64,000 bases of DNA from Toxotes chatareus (taxonomy: Eukaryota > Chordata > Actinopteri > Toxotidae), in NCBI GenBank assembly GCA_016801885.1, contig CM028895.1, positions 14,960,001 through 15,024,000 on the forward strand, in the 5' to 3' direction. A program made the translations under genes and the position numbers. Of the stretch, positions 12,054 to 26,900 are shown one piece after another. A model generated the notes under the pieces. It was not told where the DNA came from. It saw nothing but the letters and a program-made list of their open reading frames with translations, and did no database searches. The first letter of the stretch is position 1, and each line of letters opens with the position of its first letter.

Positions 12054-14893
12054 ATGGCGGCAGAAAGCGGCAGAGTTGTCACAGAGGAGCAGGAGGAGCT
12101 CTCAGCCTCTGGAGCTGCCACTCACACGCAACACGCACACACCCGGAGTCAGAGCCACATCCAGTTTCAGCCTCTGACCTACACCAATCAGTGGCAGGCT
12201 CCTCGTGGTGTTGCTCACACAAGGAGTCACAGCCACACTCACTTCAACACTCCCTCACTCACGCAGTCTCAGAAATACGGCTGTCGCCTCACACACAGTC
12301 TCTCAGCCATGACCAAGGGAGAGAAGGGAGTGCAGAGCTCTGTCGGGAAGCTCATCAAACCCACTGAACCGCTGTTCCCCAAAACTCCTCAGCAGGTAAG
12401 ATCACCACCTTCTTTTGTACTCTTCTACAGGTTGTCATCATATGGCTGTTTTTCCTCACATGGCTGTAACCCTTGTTTGGACACCAGCTGTATAAGAAGA
12501 CACTTAACTGAGCTGAAATTTTCAATCTCATCTGCTGTGTTTTTGCAGCTTAGTTTGGCTGTGAGTGACTTCACATGATTGAAAGAAATGCAAAGTGTGA
12601 GCTCTTTAGAACTCTTATCTGTTTGTGATTAATCAGCTACATTGTTTTCCTGTGAACTATAATCCCCCCAGACTGTAGATTCAATGCCTGGAAGTTGATT
12701 GTTGTCAGTTGAGAAAGGTTGTTCCCATTGATGGGATGACCTGCCTGATGATTGCTTTCTTTTGTCTGATCCTGGCGATATCAGTGGATGATGGCGATGG
12801 AAACATTTGTAATCACAGCCATAACAGGAAGCAAGACAGTGAATAAACAGTAGAAAGGGTTGGCTTCTCAGGTAGACACTGGTAGACTGACTCTCTTTTC
12901 TTTTGTTGTGTCCTACATTATATAGCATAACTGTATGAAATCTAAATGGATAATGCCATTGGTGTGTGATAAGTTTGTAAAGTAGTCAAGCCTCTTGTGT
13001 GTGATAATGTGTTTGTGTCTGTGTACCCGCTGTGGTACGAAGAAGAAACCACAGCCTCAAACTGATGCTGCTCATATGCACACATCCCACAAGCTGATAA
13101 ATCAAGGCAAACGACAAATAGAGAATTAAGCATTTGCATGGCGTATTGTCCCTTTAACACGGTAGATACCACATTATACTCCCAGTGTTTCAAATACTTT
13201 TGTAATACAATACCATTGCGGTTAGTCACTCATTTTCTGTTGTGCTACAAAGACTCACAGTGCCAACGAAACAGGATTCATTCGCATAATCTAACCAGTT
13301 CTGCAACTGTCTCATCTCTGCCAAACCTCCATCTAACATGCAGTGTTTTTCATTTTGTGAATTTGTATTTTTATTGTGAGGTTCGTTTTGCTGAAGAAGG
13401 CAAAACTTGACTGATGTGAAGACTGTAAAACATAAATTCCTCTGCCACCGTCGAGAATTTGAGTTAAATGAGCTAAACTTGAATAATTTGTTTGGCTCAT
13501 GAGCTATTTTGATGTATAATTAACAAAGTTAAGTGAAGCTAAGATATTAAATTCAGCCTTGCGGTTCTATTAAATATTAAGAAATAAAAAGCTGAAATGT
13601 TGTAAATAAGTATTTAAATTGAGGCGCAAAAGTTGGTTTATAGAACTGTGTTTTTAACCTTCCTCAGAATAATACATGAAGTCAACATACATGCCACATT
13701 TCCATCATGTTTTTCCACGTTTTCATTTGTTTGAGATCTGATCAGTGTTCTTTTAACTACATCACCTCTTTACAACATTGTTTTTATTCATATCACAGGA
13801 AACAATGATAACATGTATGAAAAAGAAGCAACAGGTTTCTGTCATTAAACGAGGGACCCTAAAGAGATTTAACCCCAAACAATGCACGCTGAGAAGTCTT
13901 CTAATATGCTGACCATGTTTCTTTAGAATTTTAAGACTGTATGAAAACAAAAAGCTACAAGTTTTAAGTTGACTGAACCTGAAATTAATAAAACTTATGC
14001 GGTATATTTACATTTAATTCTAAAAGGTTAGTTGATTCTGCTGAATTCCCTTTGGATGTTTGAATGGCACTGCATTTTTCTCAGAAAAAAATAATAAAAT
14101 CAGAGTTTTTGTATGATACTTGTATCCATGTAAGAATACCTGAGTGGGACATAATAGATGAAAAACTTTTCTGTCTTTGTGAATGAGACAAAATGACAGA
14201 TCCATAGACAGTAATGGGTAAACTGTCAAAGCTAATTCCACACAAAGAGGATCCCAATCCATCACAGCAGTACTTCTAACAGAGCTTTGTCACTCTGATC
14301 ATATCGATGCTTGTAGTGTCTTTTCAGGAGAATGAATGAACGACCGGCTATAAATTCTGTGCAAGTCCATCTGAGGTTTTTAGACAGATTCCCTGGGAGT
14401 AGAGCCAGTGTCACCAGACTACTGTTAACATTTCAATGGCTTTCTGCCATCAGTGACATCATTTCATACTCATTAATCCATAATCTGAACTGAAGGGACA
14501 AAGCTACTGGTGTCGACTTCTGTGACCAGAGTCTGCGTTGTGACCTTGATGCCCAGAACGGTCAGAAAATCTGAATCGACATTTAAACTGCTTTATGGAT
14601 CCATTTTACCAGCTTAACTTTAGCATGCAAACACTCAGCTTTTATTTTTATTTGAAGAATATATCTTAGCTGGCCTGGGAGTCCCCCCGCCCCCCTTCTT
14701 TCTTTGCGGTAGAATTGTCCTCAATCCTGATTTAAATTACTTGCGGTGCAGTTCTGGCATTTTAAATTGTTTTCCCCTCAACAGTTAAGGATTCATTAAC
14801 TTTAGAGATTAGTCTTATCTGTCCTTGTCCCTTGCTTGTTGACAGTCTGAACTTTGCAGATGCTCCCTTTACTTTGAGCCACTGTTCCTATAT

Positions 14894-14940
<47 letters not shown>

Positions 14941-17900
14941 GAGATGTGTGTATGAGGTTTTGTTTGGGCATCCAGACAACAGTAGACGGGATATCCTGTT
15001 TATCCTCTTTGATGATAAAAACTCAGTAATGAAAGATTGAGAGTAAGAGTTTGGAGGGAAAGAATAAGTGTTTAGAGTGAAAGACAGAGAGAGAGAGAGA
15101 GGGAGCAGTGCTGGGTGCATGGAGTATTTTTGCACATCATCAGTTAAGCTGCATTCTCCAGACACCAAAGACTTTGATTTTTCTCTCCAATTAGGGGTAA
15201 TTGCAGTGAGAGTGGAAGAAGAGAGAGTTTTGAAGTCGGAACCGCCGCGCAGCCTTTACTTACCTCTGACCCGCTTGTCTTGCGATTGAATAATTACACA
15301 CCTCCCTCCTGGTAATTGTCGTTCTCGAACCCCTCCATGTTTTGATGGGGTGAAAAAAGGAGGAAGAGAAAACGTGAGCCGGATAATAACAGTGTGTCGG
15401 TCGAGGCTGTGGTTACTTTGGTGATTTCCTTCTTTCATAAAACTCTGAGGGGAGTAGCTGTGGGCCAAGCCTGGGCCACTGGATGTGAAGTGACACTGTT
15501 TTCTGTGTGTGTGTGTGTGTGTGTGTCTGTGTGTGTGTCTGACACCAAAGGTTGTACAGAGGGGGAGACAGGCAAAGGTTGATATGTGTGCACAGCCTCG
15601 GAGACAGTCGTAAATATTGGGCTCCCTAGACTGTGGTGTCTTGTCTTATTCATGTGTGAAGATGAAAGCTTGCCCTTCTTGCAACACACACACACATGCA
15701 CATACACGAAAGTGCACACACAAAGTCACGTGCCTGATGGTTTTAGCAGAGCATGGTGAGGGGAAACGGAGCCGTGGATGTCTCAGTGGGTTTCTCAGGC
15801 TCCTCTGTGTGCCTCAGTGTCTGCACAGATAAACCACAATGCAAACAGCTGGCAGGGGGTCTCCTTCTTCTGATCCGCTGTTTCACACACACACACACAC
15901 ACACACGCTTACTTGTAGTTGGGAGTTTTTTTTAGGGAGTGGAAGTCATGAGATAACAGATGTATCACCGTGTACACATCTTCCGCTTAAATCATAGCAA
16001 ATACAGTGTGACTTGGTAACATTTATGCAGCTACTGTACTTTTCTTTACATTCCACTGAATCACTGGACCGTTGTGACATGAAGATGAAGAAAGAGGGTT
16101 ATTTTTGGAGCACCTGAAATAGAATTTGAAAGGATTCAGAATGTGAATGACACCAGGATTTGTGAGTCACAAGTGCTTTATTTTAAGGTGACACACCTAA
16201 TTTCACGGTGATAGTGAAAGTGTTAAACATTTTTATCGAGAGGAAATTAAATAAGAAAGTTTGTTTAGTTTGATCAATGTGGCATGTTTCTAGGTTTCCA
16301 TTGTCTGTTACTTAACAGTTATTATAAATGGACATAATCATCCATGCTTACTGGCTAACAAAATGACAAGTTCTTTGTTAATACCACTGACTTCATTTTC
16401 CAGGAATGTGTTGGATGAAAGGTGGTGATAAATGTGCAATGACTATCATCTAAATATAGTCTTTTACGTTACGTCTGCTGGCCTTAGCCTGGTTAATCCA
16501 TGGATATGTGACTTGCAATCAATTTGTGTCCATAAATGCATAACAAAGCTGGAAGTAGTAACCTTATATTTAGTTTATACTCCAACAGTAAGCAGCTATG
16601 GTGTGTGATTCGTGTTAGCATTCGTTTTTCACTGGTCGGCATCCTTTATTTGCCACATTTCCCCATTCCCACCTGGAATGAGAGTCTTCACAAGAGTGCT
16701 TGCAGTGCAGAAACGTTAATTTGCTCATTAGCAGCCTAACCTTCTAGGAACCATTATCTAACCCCCCCCCCGTCACCTCTCTTTTCACAGACCGACTTGA
16801 GCCAGAAGTTGTCGTTATGCAGCAAGTTGTGTTTCGCCATCGGAGGCGCACCCAAGGAGGTGGCTGCCAGCGCCACAGCCTTCTTCCTGCAAATCTACCT
16901 GCTTGACGTCGCTCAGGTAATGTGTTTCAAAGAGAACAAGAGTATAAGACAGAGTGTGTGGCTCTCATATATGAATAAATTGGTATTGTAGTTTTGTACC
17001 TGCAAGTGTTTTTTAGCTCCAATCTGTCACTGTTCTGCTCTGCAGATCACCGCCTTCCAGGCCTCCATGGTGCTGTTCATCGGTAAAGCCTGGGGTGCAG
17101 TGACCGACCCCATTGTTGGTTTCTTCATTACAAAGAGCAGATGGACCAAGATTGGCAGACTCATGCCTTGGTGAGCTCACTGCTCATACTATCTCTCATG
17201 CTCTAGTCCTGTATTTCAGTAACTTTCTTTTTTTTTTTTTCAACTTCCTGTACTTGTTGTTCCTGTTTTTCTCCATTTAGATTTTTTTTGGCTCAAAAGT
17301 AGGGCTAAGCAGTAACAAAACATCTGAGGGCTCACAAATATTGAAAGTAATACATCATTTTAGGGAAGGACTATTATTGCTTTCAGGTTATTGACAGGAA
17401 AGAAAATTGTGAAAACTGACAATTCAGCTAGAAACAGAAGTTATTTCCCCAAATTGTATTTAAGACCTGAAAAGAATGATATTTAAAGCAGTTAACATAA
17501 TCAGAATACAGCTGGCATGTTCCTTAGTAACCCCATGGTAAAGTGCTGTTGCTGACATACAGCTACGCTTGCATAAAAGATTTTTTTGTGATTTGTCGAC
17601 AGATTATGAAACATGTTTTGGTTTTCTCCCACTCACTCAGACATAATTATGGCTGCCTCATGGTGCAAATGTTTGCATGAAGTCTCAACAAAAACAATCA
17701 GTGTGCCCCAGTTTCGAATGGTTTTGAAATGATTCTCAGGCTCATGCCTCTCACCTGAGGACTGAGCTGCATAAACAGCCACTGTGCTTTAATTACACCA
17801 TTCCCGACGCTCCCTCTGATGAGCTATACATGCTGTATGCTTTGAGGGCGTGGGTTGTTTTTTGGCTATTGATGCCAGACAACAATTCTGTAGCTAAGGA

Positions 17901-20900
17901 AGTTAATCTGCATTCTTTCATAAATCTTCTGCTACCTGTGCTGCTCTGTGACATTTTATTACAACACCTCATGTAATTTTTGGGAATCTAAGCTATCGAA
18001 GCTATTACCACCATTTGCATTAATCACCACTTTCAAAGATGATTTTATAATCGGCCCTGTGTGTGTGTGTGTGTGTGTGTGGTATATGTCTTTGAACACA
18101 CACACACATAGCGTGACTTTTACTGTAATTACACAGCCAGTATCTAATGTCTGCTGCATTATAAACCATAGATTACACACAAGCTGACAGTGTTGGAAGG
18201 GGACCAAGTCCACTGTGGCCAACCAGCCGCGCTCAGTAGCAGACAGATGCTGATGGCTGTTAAATCAGCTCTGATTACCCCCGGGAAGCTGTAGGTGTGT
18301 GCATGTGTGTGTGTTCTTGCTTGTGTTTGTGCATGTGAATACTTTGTGTGGTATACAGTATGTTAGTATTTTAAATGTGTGCTCATCAGTGTTTCTGATG
18401 AGCGTGCAAGCCACTCCCTTTTTTTTACCCGTTTGGAAATTCCCCTCTGCCCATCCAGCAGGAAATGCTTTTCCCCTTCTGTCTGTCACATCCACAGCGT
18501 GACAGTGATTTATATCTTTGCTCTGAGTTCTTGAGGATGGAGTCGTTTGGCCCAACATGTCCCCTTGGGTGTTTCAGTGTTTATTGTTTTGTGATTGTAG
18601 TGATGCACCATCCCAGTGGAAGACCCTGGGAAAATTATTTGTAAGATTATGTGTAAGATTGTCACTTTTAACAAAGGAAAACCTGACAATGAGGATGAAT
18701 CAGTGGTAGAAGTTAAGTTTTACTTTTTACAGTAACTTTAATCCAGTGGTTGCCAACCTAGGTGTCAGGCCCTGTCCAAAGGGTCATAAAATAAATATGG
18801 CTGGTGGAGAGATGATTAATGACAAAGAAAGAAAGAAAGAAAAAAAAATCAGTTTTGTTCCTCGAATTTGTTCTCATTTTTTGGATTTCTCTTTAATATT
18901 CACTTTTCCTGAATGTTGGATAATTTTACTTCTTTTGGTGTCGAACAGTAATATAAATGATAACCATGTGAGAGTTTTGGAGGGAAAATCACTCTTTGGT
19001 GGCCCTGCTAACAGCTTAAAGGACTCTTAAAGGAGGGAGTGCACTGCTTTTACACATCAGAGTTTGTTTATAGGTCTTTGGGAGCACTAATGCATATGTG
19101 AAAAAAGAGTTGTACAAAGCCTGAGAGGCAGTTGCATTGTGGGTAATGTGAGTGCCAGGTTTTGTGTGGAATGCAAAAGACAAATGTCTCTGGTTTTATT
19201 GGACTGATTATGACTTTTGCTCTTTTAATTTGGAAAGCAGTAACCAAAGCTGTCAAAGTAATGTGACAGAGTAAAAACAACAGTATTTGTCTGTGTATTG
19301 TAGTGGAGTAGAAGTAGGAAGTAGCATAAAACGGAAATACTCAAAAAGTTGGCCTATCTCAATGAAATTGTATTTCCTGTAAGTACAGTACTACATGCAC
19401 ATGCAGTACATGTAGTTACTTTCCAACCATGGGGTACATGAACTCTTCTACACTCAGAATCAACCAAGAAAGCACACTCTCACCTACCACACCTCTTCTA
19501 AATCCCCTCTGTTCCACTGCACATCATCTAATTAACATGCTGTAAGAATCCCGAACAAGTCAGTGAGAAGAGAATTATAAGTGCCAGCCTCTTATCAATG
19601 CTCTGGCTTAATTAATACTGTGCAAATTACTGGGGACAGGTGTGATTGTGTATTCATGCATCCCTGATGTGTGAGAAAGTATGCGAGCGTGGGTTTTTTT
19701 TTTTGTTTTTTTTTTGCGCATGTGCCTGTGTTGTCTCTCCCTGAACACAGTCATCTTGCAGGAACATTCTAACTGTCCCATTCACCCGGCCCCGGGGCCC
19801 TTTCATTGCTCCCATGACCACGCGGTCAATACTGCAGCACCAGCGTTGTCAGCCGCCTTTGTTTAAGCAAACAATCAGGAGGAGAGTGAGGTGGGCGGGC
19901 TGGACGATGCTAGAAATGACCGTAACTGGCCTCTCTCTACCTCTTTCTCCCACTTTCTCTCTTTATGATTCACAGCGTAGAGCAGGTCAGAGGTCAGGGC
20001 AACTGCGGGTTTTGGCACAGTCACCTAAATTCCATCAGTGCCTCTGTCCTACCTGTAGATGTGCTGGTATTGCAGCTGCTCCAGGCTCCAGACCACACTA
20101 CAAACAAACTGTCTGGTGTGTGCCGACATGCCAAACTGTTGATCGTCCATAATCTGCCCTTTTTTTTTTTCCTCTTCATTTTGAAACACACAGCTGTTCA
20201 CTTTTACCATAATGACACATACGAGTTGTTTACTTATGAATTATACATGGCCCACATACTGTATCGCTCCAAGTTCTGAGAAAAACACGGCGCAGCAGAA
20301 TTGCTTCATGCCCCGTTTGCTTGCGTGTGTATTGCATATTTATGTAAGTGTGCATGTGTGTGTTTTTCAATGATATGTGTGGGTTTGGAATATTGTGGTA
20401 TTTCCCTGCTTGCCTGTCCCACCCAGGACAGATTCTTATCATACTTACAGCAACATAATCATTGAGCAGTCAGCTTAGTCTCACTGTAATCTGCCAGGCC
20501 TGATTTTAACACTGCTTTGAAAATTACATAACATGACCACTGTCATCCATATTCTGACAGCTTGAAGTGGTGATGGCAGCTACTTTTATATAGCTCATTC
20601 AGATAACTGTCATTTTTACATATGTTTTTCACAATGAGAAAAATGTTTGTTCCTTTGTCACAACTTGTGTTTATTCTCTGAGTCCCACCTCTGACACACC
20701 TTTATGTTCTGTAGGATGGTGGGTTGCACTCCGTTTCTGGTGGTCTCCTACTTCTACCTCTGGTTTGTTCCTCCTTTCATCAACGGCAGGTTCATCTGGT
20801 ACCTAGGTTTCTACTGCCTCTACCAAACCCTCATCACCGTAAGTGTGTCTGCTCTGTCAGAATCCCTGTATATCTGATGTTAAAGAAACTGGGGTGTGAT

Positions 20901-23900
20901 GTTTCAGATAACTCAGCAGGACTTCACATGAAGTACGAGAGAGGTGTCAAGGCGTACAGGAGATAAAAGCCCTGACTGAAGCAGCTCATTGTCTATAGAT
21001 GACACATTACATAACATATAGACAGCATCCAGAAAACACTATGAAAAACAGAGTTTAAAGTGAAGTTGATTACAGTCATCTCATGCCAGCCTCTGACAGC
21101 TCTCCTGGTGGGATTTACACTTTGATTTGCGAGACGAGCAGCAGATTAGAGCCCAGAGCTCTTAGATACTTTACCTCAAAAGGGAAGTGTAGTTATTTAG
21201 GTTGCCTTTTGTTATTATGGTCCAGACCATTCATCTCTCTCCCTCTCCCTCTCCCTCTCTGCTCTGCTCTGGGGTAACCCATATAACATGTGCTACAGAG
21301 CGTGTAGACCGCTGCAGCCACACTGCGGCCAGCTGTAATGGCATGTCATTCTAACTACTTGATAAGTATATGGTCAGTCCTGCCAGGAACCTCTTGCTGG
21401 GTAAATGCTGGTTACCACTTTTAGCCTCCCTTCATTGTCTCTGGATACGTGTTTGTGTGAAGTTTGCTGGGAAAGGCCATCTGTTAGCATTCAGGGGGTC
21501 ACAGTCTGTAAACAGAGGTTAGAACGCAACATATCATCTGTTTGTGCAATCAACTAATACATGTCCATCAAATGAATCAGTTCTCACCTGCATCTGTATT
21601 GGACAGTTGTGCGTGCTCAATTCTATAAATGTTTGCATCCAGCGAAGGCCCCAGAAATGACATGCTGTATAGAGGCAGCGGCTGAAAAAAATCCCTTCAC
21701 GGCCGTGCTTATTTTCGTCGTGGCTATGCATGCTCGTTTGGCCGCAGTGCTGACTGAGCCCTTGTGTAAATTACAAAGTGAAGCAGGACTCGGTTTGCTC
21801 GCCTATTCTCTGGGAGAGGTGGTGAGGAGGGAGAAAACAGATCTGAGGTTCGCCAACATGGAAAATGCAAAGATTGCTTTTGATATATATACGGTGCGCT
21901 GTATATTTTGCATCTGCTTTTTCACGGAAACATGTTGATAAAAGGCATCTAAAGATATCTGGGGTGTTCCCTTCTGATTGTGAGTCAAATGTTAAATGCT
22001 AACGAGGCTGAGAGCAGTGCTATGGGCTAAATGCCCCTTGCGTGCCAGCATGCTGACAGTGACAGTCAAGTGTTTGCCTCCTGCTGTATCAAACTTGTAT
22101 TTATTTCTTTTACCTAAACTGTCATTGTGTCTCTCTGCTCCATTTTAGTGTTTCCACGTGCCTTATTCTGCTCTCACTATGTTCCTGAGTACAGACCAGA
22201 AGGAAAGAGACTCAGCCACTGCCTACCGTAAGGTCTTTTTATATGGAAAAGAAAAACAGACCTAATACATTTAATATTGAATTAATTGTTGCCATTTTAA
22301 ATTTTGCACCTGTTCAGTTTAAAATTGTGTCTCATTTTTACTTTGAGGCGTTGGAACTGATAACTGGATCTTTGATTATGTGATGACAGGGATGACACTG
22401 GAGGTTCTAGGGACCCTTGTGGGAGCTGCCATCCAGGGCCAGATTGTGGCCAGCGCTCACACTCTGAAGCACTGCCCAACTAACAACACGTCTGCCGGTT
22501 ACCTTGGCAACAGCAGCGGAGCAGAGATCGTCAAGAGCCCGGTGCACTCCCAGGACTACCTGTCACACGCTGTAAGTGTCACTGTGCCAAGCCAGGAGCC
22601 CAGGTGTGCTCAAAGTAGGCCACAGTGTTGGTTTGAAGATAACTTGGACTGTCATCAGCGTTCTCGCTTAACTTAGAGCTGCGGTGTGTGTGCTCAAGGT
22701 GGTTTACTTTTGCTAAATATCCGAATGAAAAGGAGGATTGTTCGAAATTGAGTCCATGTCACAGAATATCTACAGGTTCTGACATCCAAAATGGCTTCAT
22801 GTTTTAACCCGTGTAACCCATGGGATTGAAAGGAGACGCCACTGTTTGATATCTGAACCTGACACCCTGAGCCAGCCCCCCTCTCATGACCACAAAGGGG
22901 GTTCCTCCCTCACATCAGTCTCCAAACTGTGGCCCCATTACATTGAGGGGTCTCCACAGTCTGTAAGTCATTAGACCTATTTATATCTCAGCAAGAACAT
23001 TTGATGCACCCCAGATTCAGTATGTTTGAAATATTAGTCTTTTACTTCAAGGCATCTGCAGCTTAACTTAAAGTCGGAGGGACAGGACCACGATAGGACC
23101 ATTCATGTCCACATTTCAGTTTGCAGAGCTGTGAATAAACACGGCCACTACTGTGAATCTATCATGTGAAGATTTTTGCAAACATGAAACAAGCCGGAGT
23201 CCAAACTGTCCTACGTAGGATTTTGGTTTGCTCCGCAGCTATTTGGGCCTCACATGGGTTCTTTTCCAGTGGATTTTGGGTGAACCCTATCGGGGCAACC
23301 CACTCACCAGGCCAAACCCTCTGCAGCCACTCGCTAAATTCCTCCGCGGTCGCTGGTGAGGGTGGCACACCGTCTGAGTCTGCCCTCGGAAACAGGGAGT
23401 GTTTGATGTGCATAAATAATAATGAACCGCTGGGCTGAGCCACATGGAAAAAGAGCAAACAAACAGAGGTTGTTTAAGGCAGAGCAGTTCCTGTCAGGGT
23501 ACGACATTAAACGGCTAAGGCTATATTTTGGGATACAGATCTACTTGAGGTTTCTTGCTGTTTATACTTGTATTTGTGGAGGGTATGTGATGTGCATGCG
23601 AGTTTGCACTTTAAACTGACGTGGAAAACTAACACAGAAAGTCACTGCCTATAAATCATACCTTGATGAGTGCTAAAATAGGGCAAAGAACAAAATTAAT
23701 TAAGCCACCAGTTTCAATGAAAACTTACACCTACTGTGGCTATTTGTTTCCAGAATGAATGTATAGCAAGTTGAAATGAAGCCCTTAAATTTTTTAGGCA
23801 TTTGAGAACATTATGAATTAAAGATTGAGGAAAGGCTCAGAATAGATTGTGCTGCCTCTGTAAGGAGAGATGGATTGATGTAGGCTACATGTTTGTTCTT

Positions 23901-26900
23901 TCTCTCCACAGAAGGGGGTGTACATGATCGCTGCTGGTGTTATTGGCGGAGTGTTTCTCATCTGCACGGTGGTGATGGTCCTGGGAGTCAAAGAGAGAGA
24001 TGGTGAGACTTTCCGCACGTGTGAACAAAAGTGCTGACAGAAAATTAATCACCTACGACTCTGACAGAGAAGCAAAAATGCCAAACATCAACTGGTCCCA
24101 GTTTCGCAGATGTTTTGATTTGCTGCTGTTTCCTTTAAAATAGCATCACATTAGACTCTGGGAACCTCTGGCTTACATTTTTTCTTCCATTTTAAAGATT
24201 CCCTTGAATGTTTTTGTACTTTTCTTACACATTGAGTGCCCCTTGAAATACTTTTGGCCATTCTCTTCTTTATTATGCTATAAATGACAGCTCTCAGTGG
24301 GACAAACAGCTTCCACTGCAATGCGGGGGCAGTTCCAGGATTGCCAGTGAGCAACTCCATCCTCCGTCTTTCTCTTGCTGCATGTTATTTGATCCGCTGC
24401 ATTCTCATATTCTCGTTCTACATGTAACCATTTCAGATCCGTATGCCCCAAGGACAGAGAAGCAGATCCCGTTCTATAAGGGCTTCATCCTTGTGATGAG
24501 GCACGGGCCATACCTCAGTCTAACCGCTGCATTCCTCTTCATCACTGTCGCCATTCAGGTAAATGCCAGTTTTATTTTGCCGGCGATTCTCAGACATGAC
24601 ACTCCACGTTACAGTAAATGGAGCCAGACCTGGATCCTGACAATGCGGGAGAGTTGCTGGCGCTCAATGTTGATTTGATCAGTGCAGAAGAGCACTTACT
24701 GAAAGCTCACGGTTTAAAGTGTGTTTTAAGACTCTTGAGAGTGAGTGGCGGCCCCTGCATTCTTTCTGTTTACCTGTCACTTATAGGCAGACGCTACACG
24801 TTTGACACTTCATGTTTAGACTGTTGAAATTATTTGCAGACTTTCCAGCTTTTGCGTCGGATCTATTTCTGTATGTATTTGCCCCTGTCATCTCAGAGGA
24901 GTCAGTGTCAGTTGTCATCCATGTGAGCTCTGGAGTGGGAATAAATCACTGCAAAACACCGTCAGCAGCTTCTCCAGTCACTTCATTTGGCACTCGGCAC
25001 AGCAAGCTGAGTGCCCAGCGACTGTGCTGAGTAGACAAGACAAGACTGAATATTTGAATGTTTGATCTCTGATTTCTGCAGCTGGTACAGAGCAACTTTG
25101 TCCTCTTCTGCACTTATGCTGCCGACCTGAGGGATCACTTCCAGAATATTGTGCTGACCATCCTGGTGAGTGCAGCTTTTAGCAGCGATTCAGCTCACAA
25201 GCACCCAAGGATCTGTAACATGTAACTGATTAAATACTTAACTTGACTGAACAACATAAAATTCACATTTTATGTTTGACCTGCATTTGAACTCTTTTTT
25301 TTTTATGCATGTTTCATCTCAGAAACAAAAACTTGCTCCTTACAATCACAGTGATCCTTGTTGTCATAGAAACTTTGAGTCATGATCCCCATTACTGGTC
25401 TTTTATTATTTCAGACTTTCTTACTAGACTGAATCATAGTCAAAACAATTCTTCTCATACATGTATCACACGCAATCTTCTTGCACATGTTTACTCAGGT
25501 TTCGGCAGTGATAAGCATCCCACTGTGGCAATGGTTTCTGCAGAGGTTTGGGAAAAAGACGGCAGCTTTTTGTGGCATCACAGTGAGTATGCTGCTTTTA
25601 TTTTGGTTTGCCAGAGTAGCTTTTACAGCTATTAAACTTTGATGTTTGTGCCATCTTGTGGACAAACGTGGGAGTGTGACATCCTTGTTTTAATCACACT
25701 TGAAAAAGGAAATGTCTCGTTATCTTGCTGGAGACATTGTTGCCACACTCATTATTACCAACATTTATTTTTGCATGAGACTGAATTAAAGAATAATTAG
25801 CAAATGGTCCATTTCAACTTCTTAATTCTCTCTCTATCCAGTGGATCATGCCCTTCACCTTGATGCTGGTGTTCATCCCTAACGTGGTGGTGGCCTATGT
25901 TGTGGCCGTCTCCTCTGGACTCAGTGTTGCTGCCTCGCTCTTGCTGCCGTGGTAAGACTCAACGCTTCAGAGCAAAAAATATTTTAAAATATTTTAATTC
26001 AATTCACAATTTTATTTAAAACAATCAAAATGTAGATGTGGGGGTGGCTGAGAAACCCGGTATACAACGAGTTGTGGCAGTCTGGAGCAATTCCCAATTC
26101 CATTTTATTTGAAAATAAAATGGAGTCTTGTTCAAAAACTCCACAGGCAAAAATGCACATTGGGCCAACCAGAAAGATAAAAGTAAGCAAAAAGGGGGGA
26201 AAAATTCTCGAGAGCACTTCTCAAGAAGAATCAAAATAATACAGAACAAAAGAATTCGCTCTAAACTGCCTTTCTGGTTATACCCTTAAAGTTTGGGCCC
26301 ATGGCAGGAGCTACAATCTGGAGCTGTGCTTCTCTCCTTTAGGCTCCGGCCACCCCAGCCTCCTCACTTTTATACTGGTGGACTGCACCAGGAAATCAAT
26401 ATCAATTATCTCTTCCAGCACACTTACAATAATCCCAATACTAAATAGCATATTATCAAATAGAAGTTCAGTTAAACTTACTTTAAAAACACATATTTCT
26501 TTTTAAACAAGATACATGTACAGGTCATTTCACCACAAAAGACAAAACACCCCTCCCACTCTACCACACTTGGTTTCTTCCCCTGTGAACCCCCCTATTT
26601 AACCAAATGGACTGCTCCAGCTCAGGTTTGGCTGTTCCTGGTCTGACAGAGGAAGAAGTGCAACAAAGGAGACAGGTCAACAAAATTTAAATTCAATAAA
26701 TCAAATACACGATCACAGTGTGACTTCTCTCCTTCATCCCCTCCTCCAAATGTTCATACCACACACATCTACACCAGCACTTCACACCAGGATCAACATT
26801 CGGATAAAATCTACCTGAGAAAGAGCACATGTGCCTTACTTTAGTGCACGGGGTCTCCCTGTGACAGTAGCATAAAACAATTTAATTATTTTGATTCTTC

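Larger units (their letters stand above)
12396..16790 (+). other. mfsd2b: mfsd2b intron after coding exon 1 (4.4 kb)
   Basis: Intronic. It holds several microsatellites (14897, 15505, 15884) and a GAGA tract near 15088. No exon-like open frame or RNA gene is recognised. The acceptor is preceded by a poly-C run and TCTCTTTTCACAG. Confidence 0.6.
17171..20714 (+). other. mfsd2b: mfsd2b intron after coding exon 3 (3.5 kb)
   Basis: Intronic. It contains a (GT)n tract followed closely by a short (AC)n tract (18059-18109), a GAAA repeat near 18826, and a probable dispersed repeat at 18990-19290. No coding exon is seen. Confidence 0.6.

Noticed and set aside
23162..23458. Overlapping 90-98-codon frames on opposite strands in mfsd2b intron 6
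   Set aside because: No motif, no splice support, and mutually antisense.
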